Numbered from the stretch's first letter, positions 45,350 through 53,404 are shown. The stretch: 64,000 bases of DNA from Syntrophaceae bacterium (GCA_013177825.1 JABLXX010000003.1:248001-312000), one strand, 5' to 3'. Translations and numbers: made by a program. Notes: generated from the letters alone by a model not told the origin.

Positions 45350-46849
45350 ATGGCGGATTACGATGTCATCGTCATCGGCGCCGGATGCGGCGGCCTGAGC
45401 GCGGGTGCGCTCCTGGCCAGACAGGGCCGCAAGGTGCTGGTGGTCGAACAGAGTGGTCTCATCGGGGGCTGCTGTTCGACCTTCGAGAAAGACGGCTTCA
45501 AGTTCGATCTGGGCGCATCCCTGATCGAGGACGCCGAGGTGATCAACTGGTGTTTCCAGCGCCTCGGCACGACCCTTCAGCAGGAGGTCGACCTGGTGTC
45601 CTGCGATCCCGTCTACGACGTCATCCTCAAGGACGGCACCAGGCTCAAATACCCCATCTCCAGCGAGGAATCGGCGAAGAACATCGGTGCCGTCGCCCCG
45701 GGGGACGTCAAGGGCTGGCATTCCTACGCCGAGTACATGCAGGGATTCCTCGACGCCGCCCTGAAGGGATTCTTCGTGGCGCCGGCAAACACCAATGCCG
45801 ATCTCGTCCGGCTGTTCCGCAAGACCCCGCAGCTCCTGCGCTACGGCCCCATGTTCCTGAGCAGCTACCAGGGTGTGATCGAAAAGTACTTCAAGGATCC
45901 GCGCATCCGGGAGTCCATCGCGTTCCAGAGCTTCTACGGCGGCCTGCCGCCCAACACTTGCCCGGGCTACATTGCCATGGTTCCCTGGTCGGAGCATGCC
46001 GGGATCTACTACAGCAAAGGGGGCATGATCGGCATCCCCCGCGCCCTCGAGCGCTGCGGCGGGAAATTCGGCATGACCGTCCGCCTGAAGACGCGCGTGG
46101 ACAGCGTGATCATCCGGAACCGGCGCGCCATGGGCGTGGTCCTGGCCGACGGCACCGAGATCACCTCCGATCTGGTCGTATCGGACATCAACGCCAAGCT
46201 GCTCTATCTCGAGATGATCGGTGAGGAGCACCTGCCCTGGCTGGCGCGCGTGGGAATCAAAAGCTACGAGTACTCCATGTCGACACCCATGCTGTACCTC
46301 GGCGTGGATTACAGGCCGCCCCTGGAGGGGCATCACACCCTGATCACCCGGCCGATGGACGAGCTGAACGACTACTGGTGGAACGTTTACAAAAAGGGCC
46401 GCTTCGGACAGGAGCATTTCGGCATCGTCAGCTGGACCTCGCATTCCGATCCCGGACTGGCCCCGGAGGGCCAACACGTCCTCGTCCTCACCCTCCAGCC
46501 CGGTCCCTACCGGCTTCGGGGAACCTCCTGGGACGAATGCAAGTCCGCCCTGATCGAGCAGGTTATCCGTTACATGTCGGACCGCTACATCCCGGGTCTG
46601 GCCGAACACGTCAAAGTGGCGGAGCTCTCCACTCCTCTCGACTTCGAGCGGCGCCTGCTGTCCCCCGAGGGGGCCATCTATGCCCTGCGGCAGGATCTCA
46701 CCAGCGGCGTTACCTTCCGCCCCTCGGCGAAATCCAAGAGCATCAAGGGCCTTTACCTGGTCGGCGCCTCCACACATCCGGGCGGCGGCGTGCCGACGAC
46801 CATCGCTTCGGGGATGATCGCGGCCGACCTGATCCAACAATACGAGTAG
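45350..46849 (+). CDS. CrtI-like FAD-dependent oxidoreductase, paralogue 1
   Basis: A 499-residue member of the phytoene desaturase/retinol saturase-like flavoprotein superfamily. The N-terminal Rossmann fold has YDVIVIGAGCGGLSAGALLA and VVEQSGLIGGCCSTF; the C-terminal FAD motif is LYLVGASTHPGGGVPTTIAS. ATG at 45350 follows AGGAGG by 8 nt. It is closely related to the gene at 47134 along the full length, and each is followed by a tiny membrane-protein gene. No phytoene or squalene synthase is nearby, so carotenoid synthesis is not supported; the substrate is probably another polyunsaturated or isoprenoid/acyl lipid. Confidence 0.85.
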   Translation: MADYDVIVIGAGCGGLSAGALLARQGRKVLVVEQSGLIGGCCSTFEKDGFKFDLGASLIEDAEVINWCFQRLGTTLQQEVDLVSCDPVYDVILKDGTRLKYPISSEESAKNIGAVAPGDVKGWHSYAEYMQGFLDAALKGFFVAPANTNADLVRLFRKTPQLLRYGPMFLSSYQGVIEKYFKDPRIRESIAFQSFYGGLPPNTCPGYIAMVPWSEHAGIYYSKGGMIGIPRALERCGGKFGMTVRLKTRVDSVIIRNRRAMGVVLADGTEITSDLVVSDINAKLLYLEMIGEEHLPWLARVGIKSYEYSMSTPMLYLGVDYRPPLEGHHTLITRPMDELNDYWWNVYKKGRFGQEHFGIVSWTSHSDPGLAPEGQHVLVLTLQPGPYRLRGTSWDECKSALIEQVIRYMSDRYIPGLAEHVKVAELSTPLDFERRLLSPEGAIYALRQDLTSGVTFRPSAKSKSIKGLYLVGASTHPGGGVPTTIASGMIAADLIQQYE

Positions 46850-46859
46850 GAGGACGGCA

Positions 46860-46994
46860 ATGAAGAAAAAGCTTCTGATCGCCGGAGCGGCCCTGGCCGT
46901 TATCATTTACCTGAAGCAGCCGGAGCGGAAAAAACGCTTCCTCAAGGAAATCCTTCGCCAGGTGCCTTTTCTCATCCCGCGCTACTTTGCGTAG
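46860..46994 (+). CDS. Single-span membrane microprotein (44 aa), cassette 1
   Basis: A 44-residue gene 10 nt after the flavoprotein stop, with AGGAGG 7 nt before its ATG. The product has a Lys-rich start (MKKK), one membrane segment (LLIAGAALAVIIYL) and a basic C-terminal tail ending in RQVPFLIPRYFA. The tail resembles that of the 49-residue protein at 48664 (KQAHSLPGRYMV), in the pattern Q-x-x-x-L-x-x-R-Y. It is probably a partner or anchor for the upstream flavoprotein. No known family is recognised. Confidence 0.75.
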   Translation: MKKKLLIAGAALAVIIYLKQPERKKRFLKEILRQVPFLIPRYFA

Positions 46995-47133
46995 GACGGG
47001 CCCGCCGCACGGCGCTGCGCGAGGGATATGGCGATTCGCCGGACGAACGCCGCACCCGGACGGCTGAAGCATTTTACAACATACGAGGTCGAAGACCCGT
47101 GCGAGACCTTATTGGAAAGGAGTTGCAGAGATT

Positions 47134-48642
47134 ATGGCAGATTATGACGTAATTGTGATTGGTGCCGGACTGGGAGGCCTCTCCTCGGGGGCGCTTCTGG
47201 CCCACCATGGGCTGAAGGTCCTGGTCCTCGAACAGAGCGACCGCATCGGCGGATGCTGCTCGACCTTCGAGCGGAACGGCTATCGCCACGACGTCGGGGC
47301 CTCCATCGTGGAGATTACGCAGCCCATCGAAACGGTTTTCCGAAAGCTGGGAACCCACTTCGACAGGGAGGTGGAATTGCTCCCCTGCGATCCCATGTTC
47401 TCGGTCATGTATCGCAACGGCGAGCGCGTCACGATCGAGAAATCCATCGAGGCCACCGGCAGGATGATCGCCTCCATGTCGCCGGAAGACGGAAGGCGAT
47501 GGTTTGAATTCTGCGATTACTGCAGTGACATGATGGATGTTCTCCTGGACACCATCCTGTGCAGTCCTGCCGACACGATGGGCGACATGGCCCGGATGAT
47601 CAGGAAAAACCCGGCGCTGCTTCGCTACCTGCCCACGTTCATGACCACCTATCAGGACCTCATCCAGAAGTACTTCAAGAACGAGCGGGTCCTCGGGACC
47701 ATGGCCTATCAGTCCCTTTACATGGGCATGCCCCCCGCCCTCTGTCCCGGGGCCTTCGGCATGATTCCGTACAGCGAGCATCGCGGCATCTGGTATCCCC
47801 GGGGCGGTATGATCCGCATCCCCGAGGCCCTGCTCCGGTGCGGCCGGAAGGACGGTCTCGAGATCCGGATGAACAGCACCGTGACGAGCGTGATGGTCCG
47901 CAACGGCCGCGCCCAGGGCGTCGTGCTCGCAGACGGCGGGGAGATCAGCTCGCGGATGGTGGTTTCCAACATCAACCCCAAAATGCTATACCTCGACCTC
48001 ATCGGGGAGGAGAACCTGCCCTGGCTCACCCGCTCCGGTGTGAAAAGCCTCAAGTACGGAAAGGGGCTATGCATGATTTACGTGGGTGTGGACTGCAAGC
48101 CGCCGCTGGACGCGCATCACAGCTTCACGGCCGTTTCCATGCAGGAGGTCAACGATTTCTGGACCAACAACGTCGAGACGGGCGTGATGCTGCCGGCAAG
48201 CACGAATTACGGCCTGGTCTGCTGGCCTTCCCACTCCGACGACAGCCTGGCACCGGAAGGACACCATGTCATCAACGTGATCCCGGAATCCTTCTATCAC
48301 CTGAAGGGGACGGACTGGGACTCCTTCAAGGACCAGTTCGTCGACGAGTATCTCGACTATATCTCCGAAAAGCTGGTGCCCGGGCTCCGGGGACACATCG
48401 TTCATGCGATCGCCGCCTCGCCCGTGGATTACGAGAGGAATCTGAACCTGCCGGAGGGATCGATCTACTGTTTCCACCAGGACGCCTCGCACCAGGCGGT
48501 CTTCCGTCCCTCCTCCAAGTCGAAATGCATCGAGGGCCTGTATCTGACGGGATCGGGGACCCATCCCGGCGGCGGCGTTCCCACGACGGTCGCCTCCGGT
48601 TACATCGCCTACAACCAGATCGTGAAATACGAGAGATTATAA
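47134..48642 (+). CDS. CrtI-like FAD-dependent oxidoreductase, paralogue 2
   Basis: A 502-residue paralogue of the 45350 product with the same motifs: YDVIVIGAGLGGLSSGALLA, IGGCCSTFERNGY, RKNPALLRYLP and YLTGSGTHPGGGVPTTVASG. Shared stretches such as the PP-x-x-CPG and SEH-x-GI-x-Y blocks point to a tandem duplication. ATG at 47134 follows AAAGGAG, somewhat distant. The pair may act on different intermediates or as a heteromer. It is followed by its own microprotein gene after 21 nt. Confidence 0.85.
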   Translation: MADYDVIVIGAGLGGLSSGALLAHHGLKVLVLEQSDRIGGCCSTFERNGYRHDVGASIVEITQPIETVFRKLGTHFDREVELLPCDPMFSVMYRNGERVTIEKSIEATGRMIASMSPEDGRRWFEFCDYCSDMMDVLLDTILCSPADTMGDMARMIRKNPALLRYLPTFMTTYQDLIQKYFKNERVLGTMAYQSLYMGMPPALCPGAFGMIPYSEHRGIWYPRGGMIRIPEALLRCGRKDGLEIRMNSTVTSVMVRNGRAQGVVLADGGEISSRMVVSNINPKMLYLDLIGEENLPWLTRSGVKSLKYGKGLCMIYVGVDCKPPLDAHHSFTAVSMQEVNDFWTNNVETGVMLPASTNYGLVCWPSHSDDSLAPEGHHVINVIPESFYHLKGTDWDSFKDQFVDEYLDYISEKLVPGLRGHIVHAIAASPVDYERNLNLPEGSIYCFHQDASHQAVFRPSSKSKCIEGLYLTGSGTHPGGGVPTTVASGYIAYNQIVKYERL

Positions 48643-48663
48643 GACGTCGAAAGGAGAGCACGA

Positions 48664-48813
48664 ATGACCAAGAAAAAGAAGTTCGGCCTGATCATGACGG
48701 CGATTGTGGTGCTGGGAATCGTTTTCTATTGCGTCCTTCCCCCGCACAAGAAGCAGCAGTTGCGCTTCCTCCTCAAGCAGGCGCATTCGCTGCCCGGCCG
48801 TTACATGGTGTAG
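48664..48813 (+). CDS. Single-span membrane microprotein (49 aa), cassette 2
   Basis: A 49-residue gene with AAAGGAG about 7 nt before the ATG. It starts MTKKKKFG, has one membrane segment (LIMTAIVVLGIVFYCVL) and ends in a basic tail with KKQQLRFLLKQAHSLPGRYMV spread over the last 21 residues. Position, size, topology and tail pattern match the microprotein at 46860, so the flavoprotein/microprotein unit was duplicated as a whole. Confidence 0.75.
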   Translation: MTKKKKFGLIMTAIVVLGIVFYCVLPPHKKQQLRFLLKQAHSLPGRYMV

Positions 48814-48905
48814 GATACGCACGGATTCTGAAACGGTACGCGGGCGCCGCGCCGGCGCAGGCAGGTCGCGGCGCCCTTTTCGGCAGACACAAGGAAGGTG
48901 GATTT

Positions 48906-49115
48906 ATGGCGGAGCAGATATTGCCTTTTTTCTGGATGGGTGTGGCCTTGATGCTGATCGTCGCTCTGGCGGTGCTCACCATGACGCTGTGGGAGGTCCG
49001 CAAGACGGTCAAGTCCCTGTCGATCATCAGCGACCGTGTCGCATACCTGACGGACGTCAAGGCCTGGATCGGTCTCCTGACGAGCTGGAGAAGAAGGAAG
49101 GATCCGAAGAAGTGA
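48906..49115 (+). CDS. Small membrane protein (69 aa)
   Basis: A 69-residue protein with a membrane segment (residues 7-28, PFFWMGVALMLIVALAVLTMTL), an amphipathic helix (WEVRKTVKSLSIISDRVAYL) and a basic C-terminus (SWRRRKDPKK). AAGGTGGA precedes the ATG. The layout resembles small DUF948-like envelope proteins, but I make no family claim. It is the last rightward gene before the FadR-type regulator and appears to belong to the flavoprotein operon. Confidence 0.65.
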   Translation: MAEQILPFFWMGVALMLIVALAVLTMTLWEVRKTVKSLSIISDRVAYLTDVKAWIGLLTSWRRRKDPKK

Positions 49116-49151
49116 GGAAGTGACTTTCCTTCGGGAAATCACGGTTGAATT

Positions 49152-49172
49152 GTGATAATTGACGGTTATCAC
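49152..49172. promoter_or_regulatory. GTGATAA-N7-TTATCAC dyad upstream of the GntR gene
   Basis: A perfect inverted repeat of 7-nt arms with a 7-nt spacer, about 85 nt before the FadR-type regulator start. It may be an operator; the spacing equals two helical turns between arm edges. Confidence 0.45.
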
Positions 49173-49186
49173 GCTCACGCGAAGAA

Positions 49187-49217
49187 GAGCGGCCGCGTCC
49201 GAGCATGCCGCTTTTTT
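49187..49217 (+). terminator. Weak intrinsic terminator before the GntR gene
   Basis: AGCGGC (49188-49193) and GCCGCT (49207-49212) form a 6-bp stem followed by TTTTT, after the small-protein operon. Confidence 0.5.
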
Positions 49218-49258
49218 ATTAACGTTGAAGAATCCTTCGTTAGCGGGTTGTTTTGTCC

Positions 49259-50002
49259 ATGAAGACGCTGCTGTCGCCGATCCGGGCCAAAAGTCTGAAA
49301 GAGGTGTTCATCGAGCGATTCGAGTCGCTGATCCTGTCCGGCAAGCTCGAAGCGGGCCAGAAGCTGCTTTCCGAGCGCGAGTTGGCGGAAGCCCTCGGTG
49401 TCAGTCGGCCCGTCGTCCATGAAGGCCTGCTTGAACTTGAATCCCGCGGCCTCGTGACGATAAAACCCCGGGTGGGAACGGTGGTCAACGACTACCGGAC
49501 CAACGGATCCCTGGCGATTCTCGACACCCTGATGAATTACTATTCGGGAGCGCTGGAGACGAAGCTGCTCGACAGCATGGTGGAAATGCGCATCCTCTTC
49601 GAGACGGAGACGGTCCGCCTGGCCGCGCTGAACCGGACGGAGGAGCAGCTCCTGGGCTTTCGTCAGTTCCTGGAAGAGTGGGAAAGCATCGACATGAACG
49701 ACGTTGTCGCCACGACCAGCCTGTATTTCCGCTTTCATCACCATGTGGCCATGGCTTCGGGCAATCTCTTCTACCCGCTTCTCCTGAATTCGTTCAAGCA
49801 TGTCTATGTCAACATCTCGCGACAATCCTTCATCGACGCCCCGTTCATGACCCAGGTGTCTTCCTTCCATCGCAGGATCGTCGAGGCCATCGCCGCGCAG
49901 GATTCACAAGCGGCGGTCGAGGCGATGAAAGACCTGATCGTCTTTGGCGCCGGGCACCTGAAGTCCCTGATGAATAAGGGTGAACGGGAAGAGGGGAAGT
50001 AA
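49259..50002 (+). CDS. FadR-subfamily GntR transcriptional regulator
   Basis: A 247-residue regulator. The N-terminal winged helix has LSERELAEALGVSRPVVHEGLLELESRGLVTIKPRVGTVV, and the C-terminal all-helical FCD-type ligand domain has Asp/His positions (FRFHHHVAMASGN, SSFHRRIVEAIAA) that may bind a metal and a carboxylate. Members respond to organic acids or acyl-CoAs. It sits between the flavoprotein cassette and a CoA-transferase, so an acyl or carboxylate effector is a reasonable guess. The start is ATG 49259 or TTG 49253; neither has a good ribosome site. Confidence 0.85.
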   Translation: MKTLLSPIRAKSLKEVFIERFESLILSGKLEAGQKLLSERELAEALGVSRPVVHEGLLELESRGLVTIKPRVGTVVNDYRTNGSLAILDTLMNYYSGALETKLLDSMVEMRILFETETVRLAALNRTEEQLLGFRQFLEEWESIDMNDVVATTSLYFRFHHHVAMASGNLFYPLLLNSFKHVYVNISRQSFIDAPFMTQVSSFHRRIVEAIAAQDSQAAVEAMKDLIVFGAGHLKSLMNKGEREEGK

Positions 50003-50218
50003 GGACCGCTCCTCCCGCCGGTCGATCCGTGCGTTTCCCCGGCCGTTGATTTGCCCGGCACGACAGCATAATTCCTGTTGACTGAAACGGCCGATATCCT
50101 TATATTCCCCCGCAGTAAAAAAAGTTCCTTCAAGAACCATTCTGTTATTGCTGGAAGCTCCATGATCCCCCCCTCGATTTTCCAGATGCCGCCCCGCTTT
50201 CGCGAAAACGAATCCACA

Positions 50219-50260
50219 AAGTGGCCGCCAAGCACAAGATTCCTGTGCTATCAGCCACTT
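50219..50260. promoter_or_regulatory. Compound dyad upstream of the CoA-transferase
   Basis: Outer arms AAGTGGC (50219-50225) and GCCACTT (50254-50260) enclose inner arms AGCACA (50231-50236) and TGTGCT (50244-50249). All arms are perfect. It ends about 31 nt before the CoA-transferase ATG and could be a regulator site or a leader hairpin. Confidence 0.5.
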
Positions 50261-50291
50261 GAATAAATAAAAAAGAGAGACGATGTGACCC

Positions 50292-51626
50292 ATGCAAGAA
50301 CTGAACAGAAAAAAGTACCGGGAAAAACTGAAAACCGCCGCGGAAGTGGCGGGAATGATCAACTCCGGGGATGAAATCTTCTTTGCGGAATTTACCCTCC
50401 GGCCGGAATCGCTCGACGAAGCCCTTGCCGCGCGCGTGGAGGAACTGACGAACGTCAGGCTCGACGGTGTCTGCATCACCAAGGTCCCCAAATTCATTGA
50501 GGCGGACCCCCATCGAAAACATTTCATCTATGACGACTGGCATATTTCCGGGGTCGGCCGGAAACTGTATCAACAGGGGCTCTGCAGCTACATCCCCCTG
50601 ACCTACCATCAGGGGCCCCGGATCATCCGGAAGTACCGGGACTACGATTACGTCTTCGTCAGTGCCAGGCCCATGGATTCGCAGGGATACTTCAATTTCG
50701 GCATATGCAATTCCCTGACGTCGGCGGCCATTACAAAAGCGAAGAAGGTGATCGTGGAAGTAAACGAGAACATGCCCCACTGCCTGGGCGGAAACCAGGA
50801 GTCGGTCCACGTGTCGCGAGTCGATTACATCGTGGAGGGGAAGAATCCGCCGATTCTCGAGGTTCCTCCGGCCCCCCCGACGGAAACGGACATCCAGATC
50901 GCCCGGCACATCATGAAAGAGATCGAGGACGGTGCCTGCCTGCAGCTGGGCATCGGCGGACTGCCCAACGTCATCGGCGCCATGATTGCCGACAGCGATC
51001 TCTCCGACCTGGGCATTCATACGGAAATGCTCGTCGATTCCATGGTGGATCTCTACAACACCGGAAAGATCACCGGCAACCGGAAGACGACGGACCGCTT
51101 CAAGATGGTTTACACGTTTGCCATGGGGACGAAGAAGCTCTACGACTTTCTCCACAACAACCCGGCCTGCGCCTCCTATCCCGTGAATTACACCAATGAA
51201 CCCCGGGTCATTGCCGTCAACGACAAGGTCGTCGCCATCAACAACGCCATCGAGGTCGACCTGTTCAGCCAGGTCTGTTCCGAGTCTTCGGGGACTACGC
51301 ACATCTCCGGAACGGGCGGACAGTTCGATTTCATCTTCGGCGCGTTCAGTTCCCGGGGCGGGAAGGGGATCATCGCCCTGAGTTCGACGTTCACGGATAA
51401 GAAAGGCAGTGTTCACTCGCGTATCGTCCCCACGCTCAAACCGGGGTCGATCGTCACGGTTCCGCGTTCCTGCGTCCAATACATCGCCACGGAGTTCGGC
51501 ATCGTACAGCTCAAGGGGAAATCTACATGGCAGAGGGCGGAGGCCCTGATCAGCATTGCCCATCCCATGTTCCGGGACGAGCTGACCAGGCAGGCGCGGG
51601 AGATGAAGATCTGGCTCGACCGGTAG
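50292..51626 (+). CDS. Acetyl-CoA hydrolase/transferase family CoA-transferase
   Basis: A 444-residue protein of the 4-hydroxybutyrate/butyryl-CoA:acetate CoA-transferase family. It swaps CoA between short-chain acids. The glycine-rich loop LGIGGLPNVIGAMI and the catalytic-Glu region AINNAIEVDLFSQVCSESSG are visible, followed by HISGTGGQFDF. The family acts in fermentation and syntrophic fatty-acid or dicarboxylate metabolism. The exact acyl donor is not readable. The ribosome site (AGAGAGACG) is about 13 nt from the ATG, which is long. A strong terminator follows (51681-51717). Confidence 0.87.
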   Translation: MQELNRKKYREKLKTAAEVAGMINSGDEIFFAEFTLRPESLDEALAARVEELTNVRLDGVCITKVPKFIEADPHRKHFIYDDWHISGVGRKLYQQGLCSYIPLTYHQGPRIIRKYRDYDYVFVSARPMDSQGYFNFGICNSLTSAAITKAKKVIVEVNENMPHCLGGNQESVHVSRVDYIVEGKNPPILEVPPAPPTETDIQIARHIMKEIEDGACLQLGIGGLPNVIGAMIADSDLSDLGIHTEMLVDSMVDLYNTGKITGNRKTTDRFKMVYTFAMGTKKLYDFLHNNPACASYPVNYTNEPRVIAVNDKVVAINNAIEVDLFSQVCSESSGTTHISGTGGQFDFIFGAFSSRGGKGIIALSSTFTDKKGSVHSRIVPTLKPGSIVTVPRSCVQYIATEFGIVQLKGKSTWQRAEALISIAHPMFRDELTRQAREMKIWLDR

Positions 51627-51680
51627 CGGTGCGGCATTGAATTTCCGGGGCAGGCGACGATCCGCCCCGTTCGGTCAAAG

Positions 51681-51717
51681 AAGCGGGTTGAGCGGGCGAC
51701 GCTCAATCCGCTTTTCT
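51681..51717 (+). terminator. Strong intrinsic terminator after the CoA-transferase
   Basis: A 14-bp stem (51681-51694 with 51700-51713, one G-T pair) over a GGCGA loop, running into TTTTCTT. Confidence 0.85.
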
Positions 51718-51888
51718 TATCTTCGGGAAAAGCGTAGATTCGCCTGGCGATCCATTGTGTCCATCCGTGTTTTTATGCATGCTTCAGAGGATATGCGGCG
51801 GATTCGGATTGCCGTTGAATCCCGGAAGTCGTCAGGCACAGAGCGTGGCGGCCGGGTGATCGTCCGGCGGGAAGGAAAGAGGTTTGAA

Positions 51889-52467
51889 ATGAAGGGAATC
51901 CTCGATGTGCTTTTCGTCAGGGGCAAGCATGTATGTCCGTGGTGGCTGTGCCGCAGTTTCGACAACCCGCTCCGCCGGCTTTTCCAGGACCCGGAGAAAA
52001 TCCTTCAACCGCATGTAAAACAGAGTTTTACCGTAATCGACGTCGGTCCGGGGATGGGGTATTTCACGATCCCGCTGCTCGGCCTCGTCGGCAGCGGCGG
52101 GAAGGTCGTTGCCCTCGACATCCAGAAGCGGATGCTGGATGCCCTCCGGCAGCGGGCCGATCGGGCGGGCCTCAGCGGGAATCTCGTCACGCACCTGGGC
52201 AAGCCCGGAGATCCCGATATGCCCGATTCCGCGGATTTCATCCTGATCTTCTGGATGATTCACGAAGTGCCGGACCAGCAGGCCTTCCTGTCCGATCTCA
52301 AGGCCTGTCTCCGGTCCGGTGGTCGCATGCTGATCGCCGAACCCCGCCTCCATGTCAGTGCAAAACGATTCCAGTCGACCCTGGATACGTCAGAGCGTGT
52401 CGGGCTGACCCTGGTGGCACGTCCCGAAATATCTCTGAGCCGGTCCGCTCTCTTTGCCAGGGACTGA
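51889..52467 (+). CDS. Class I SAM-dependent methyltransferase
   Basis: A 192-residue methyltransferase. Motif I is VIDVGPGMGYFTIPL, motif II is VVALDIQ, and FWMIHEVPDQQAF and LRSGGRMLIAEP follow as in methyltransferase family 11/25. The N-terminus has a CPWWLCRSFDNPLRR segment that may be a cap. ATG at 51889 is preferred because AAAGAGG lies 6 nt upstream; the 84 codons ahead of it look non-coding. The substrate is unknown; its position downstream of the lipid-like locus suggests a small lipophilic acceptor, as inference. Confidence 0.82.
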   Translation: MKGILDVLFVRGKHVCPWWLCRSFDNPLRRLFQDPEKILQPHVKQSFTVIDVGPGMGYFTIPLLGLVGSGGKVVALDIQKRMLDALRQRADRAGLSGNLVTHLGKPGDPDMPDSADFILIFWMIHEVPDQQAFLSDLKACLRSGGRMLIAEPRLHVSAKRFQSTLDTSERVGLTLVARPEISLSRSALFARD

Positions 52468-52524
52468 TTTCTCCATCCGATGAACCCACCCACTACTGAA
52501 GCAGTCCGTCGCATGAATTAATCG

Positions 52525-52537
52525 TTGACTAAGTCAA
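52525..52537. promoter_or_regulatory. TTGACTAAGTCAA palindrome before the MarR gene
   Basis: A 13-nt palindrome with 6-nt arms and a central A, about 45 nt upstream of the favoured MarR start. Position and symmetry suit an autoregulatory MarR site. Confidence 0.55.
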
Positions 52538-52581
52538 TGACCTATGCAATGAACGAGGCAATGGAAAAGACAGGGGACACA

Positions 52582-53031
52582 ATGAATCCGGAAATCCTGG
52601 AGCACAGGGGGGATGAGCTTCATCTCCTGAGGGAGCTTTATCGCACGCAGCAGGCGATGCTGAATGTCATCCCTCGGATCATCGGAATATCGTCCTCCAG
52701 GCTTGCTCTTTTGCGGCTCCTGGCCGTCGAGATGCCCAGGGAGGCCGGCGTCATGGAGATCGCCCGCCGGCTGGGCATCAACGCCGCCGCCGTGACCCGG
52801 CTCGTCCGGGAGATGGAGGAGCAGAAGTGGGTGCAGAGACGGTCCGATTCCAGGGACGGCCGCCGCAATTTTGTCAGCCTGACGGCGAAGGGAAGGCTCC
52901 AGTTCCGGAAGATCCACGAGCGCATGCATGCCTTCGAGCGCTCGGTGGGGGAGAAACTCGACCTGGAGGACGTTCAGGCGACGATCCGGGTCCTTGGAGC
53001 GCTTCGCGGCGCTCTGGACCAGTACAGATAA
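52582..53031 (+). CDS. MarR-family transcriptional regulator
   Basis: A 149-residue winged-helix regulator. The recognition region is VMEIARRLGINAAAVTRLVREMEEQKWVQRRSDSRDGRRNFVSLT, with the DxRxxR wing of MarR proteins. Start choice: ATG at 52582 has AGGGGA 5 nt upstream; ATGs at 52561, 52549 and 52537 are in frame but nearer the palindrome. The product probably controls itself and the two downstream genes, which follow after 13 and 12 nt. Confidence 0.85.
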   Translation: MNPEILEHRGDELHLLRELYRTQQAMLNVIPRIIGISSSRLALLRLLAVEMPREAGVMEIARRLGINAAAVTRLVREMEEQKWVQRRSDSRDGRRNFVSLTAKGRLQFRKIHERMHAFERSVGEKLDLEDVQATIRVLGALRGALDQYR

Positions 53032-53044
53032 GGGAGAAAGGACG

Positions 53045-53392
53045 ATGAAAACGAAAACGGAAAAACCCTTCAACAGGAGAGCCTTTGCCGCCTTGGCGGC
53101 GGCCTTCTCCGGACTGGGGCTTCCCCTCACGGGGTATGCCAATCACCTCTATCAGTTTTCCCCCGTGTCAACCCAGCGCCATGCCTGGATGGCGGCACAC
53201 AACGTGTTCGCGGTCCTTTTTCTCGTCTTTGCCGTCTGGCACATCTTCCTGAACCGCCATGCCCTGCTCCGGCATGCGAAAGGGGCTGTCCGGAACATTC
53301 CTTTCCCGAGCAGGGAAGCGATTCTGGCAAGTGTCATTGTCGCCTCGGTTGTGGTCCTGTTCGTGGGGCACGCCTTCGTGGCGGGAGGATGA
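53045..53392 (+). CDS. DUF4405-like small membrane protein
   Basis: A 115-residue protein with three to four hydrophobic segments and several His residues on membrane helices (HAWMAAHNVFAVLFLVFAVWHIFLNRHALLRH). This pattern matches DUF4405 proteins, small relatives of cytochrome b-type membrane subunits that may bind haem. The role is unknown. GGGAGAAAGG precedes the ATG. It lies between the MarR gene and a UbiG-like methyltransferase in one run. Confidence 0.7.
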   Translation: MKTKTEKPFNRRAFAALAAAFSGLGLPLTGYANHLYQFSPVSTQRHAWMAAHNVFAVLFLVFAVWHIFLNRHALLRHAKGAVRNIPFPSREAILASVIVASVVVLFVGHAFVAGG

Positions 53393-53404
53393 GAGGCGCC
53401 GGCC

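Noticed and set aside
45350-48642. Carotenoid biosynthesis locus
   Set aside because: Only CrtI-like genes are present; no phytoene or squalene synthase or cyclase lies in the window.
51637-51888. 84-residue N-terminal extension of the methyltransferase at 51889
   Set aside because: It spans the CoA-transferase terminator, so it cannot be part of the normal coding region.
52928-53044. Upstream N-terminal extension of the DUF4405-like protein
   Set aside because: The extra 39 codons lie within the marR gene in another frame and a good ribosome site precedes ATG 53045.
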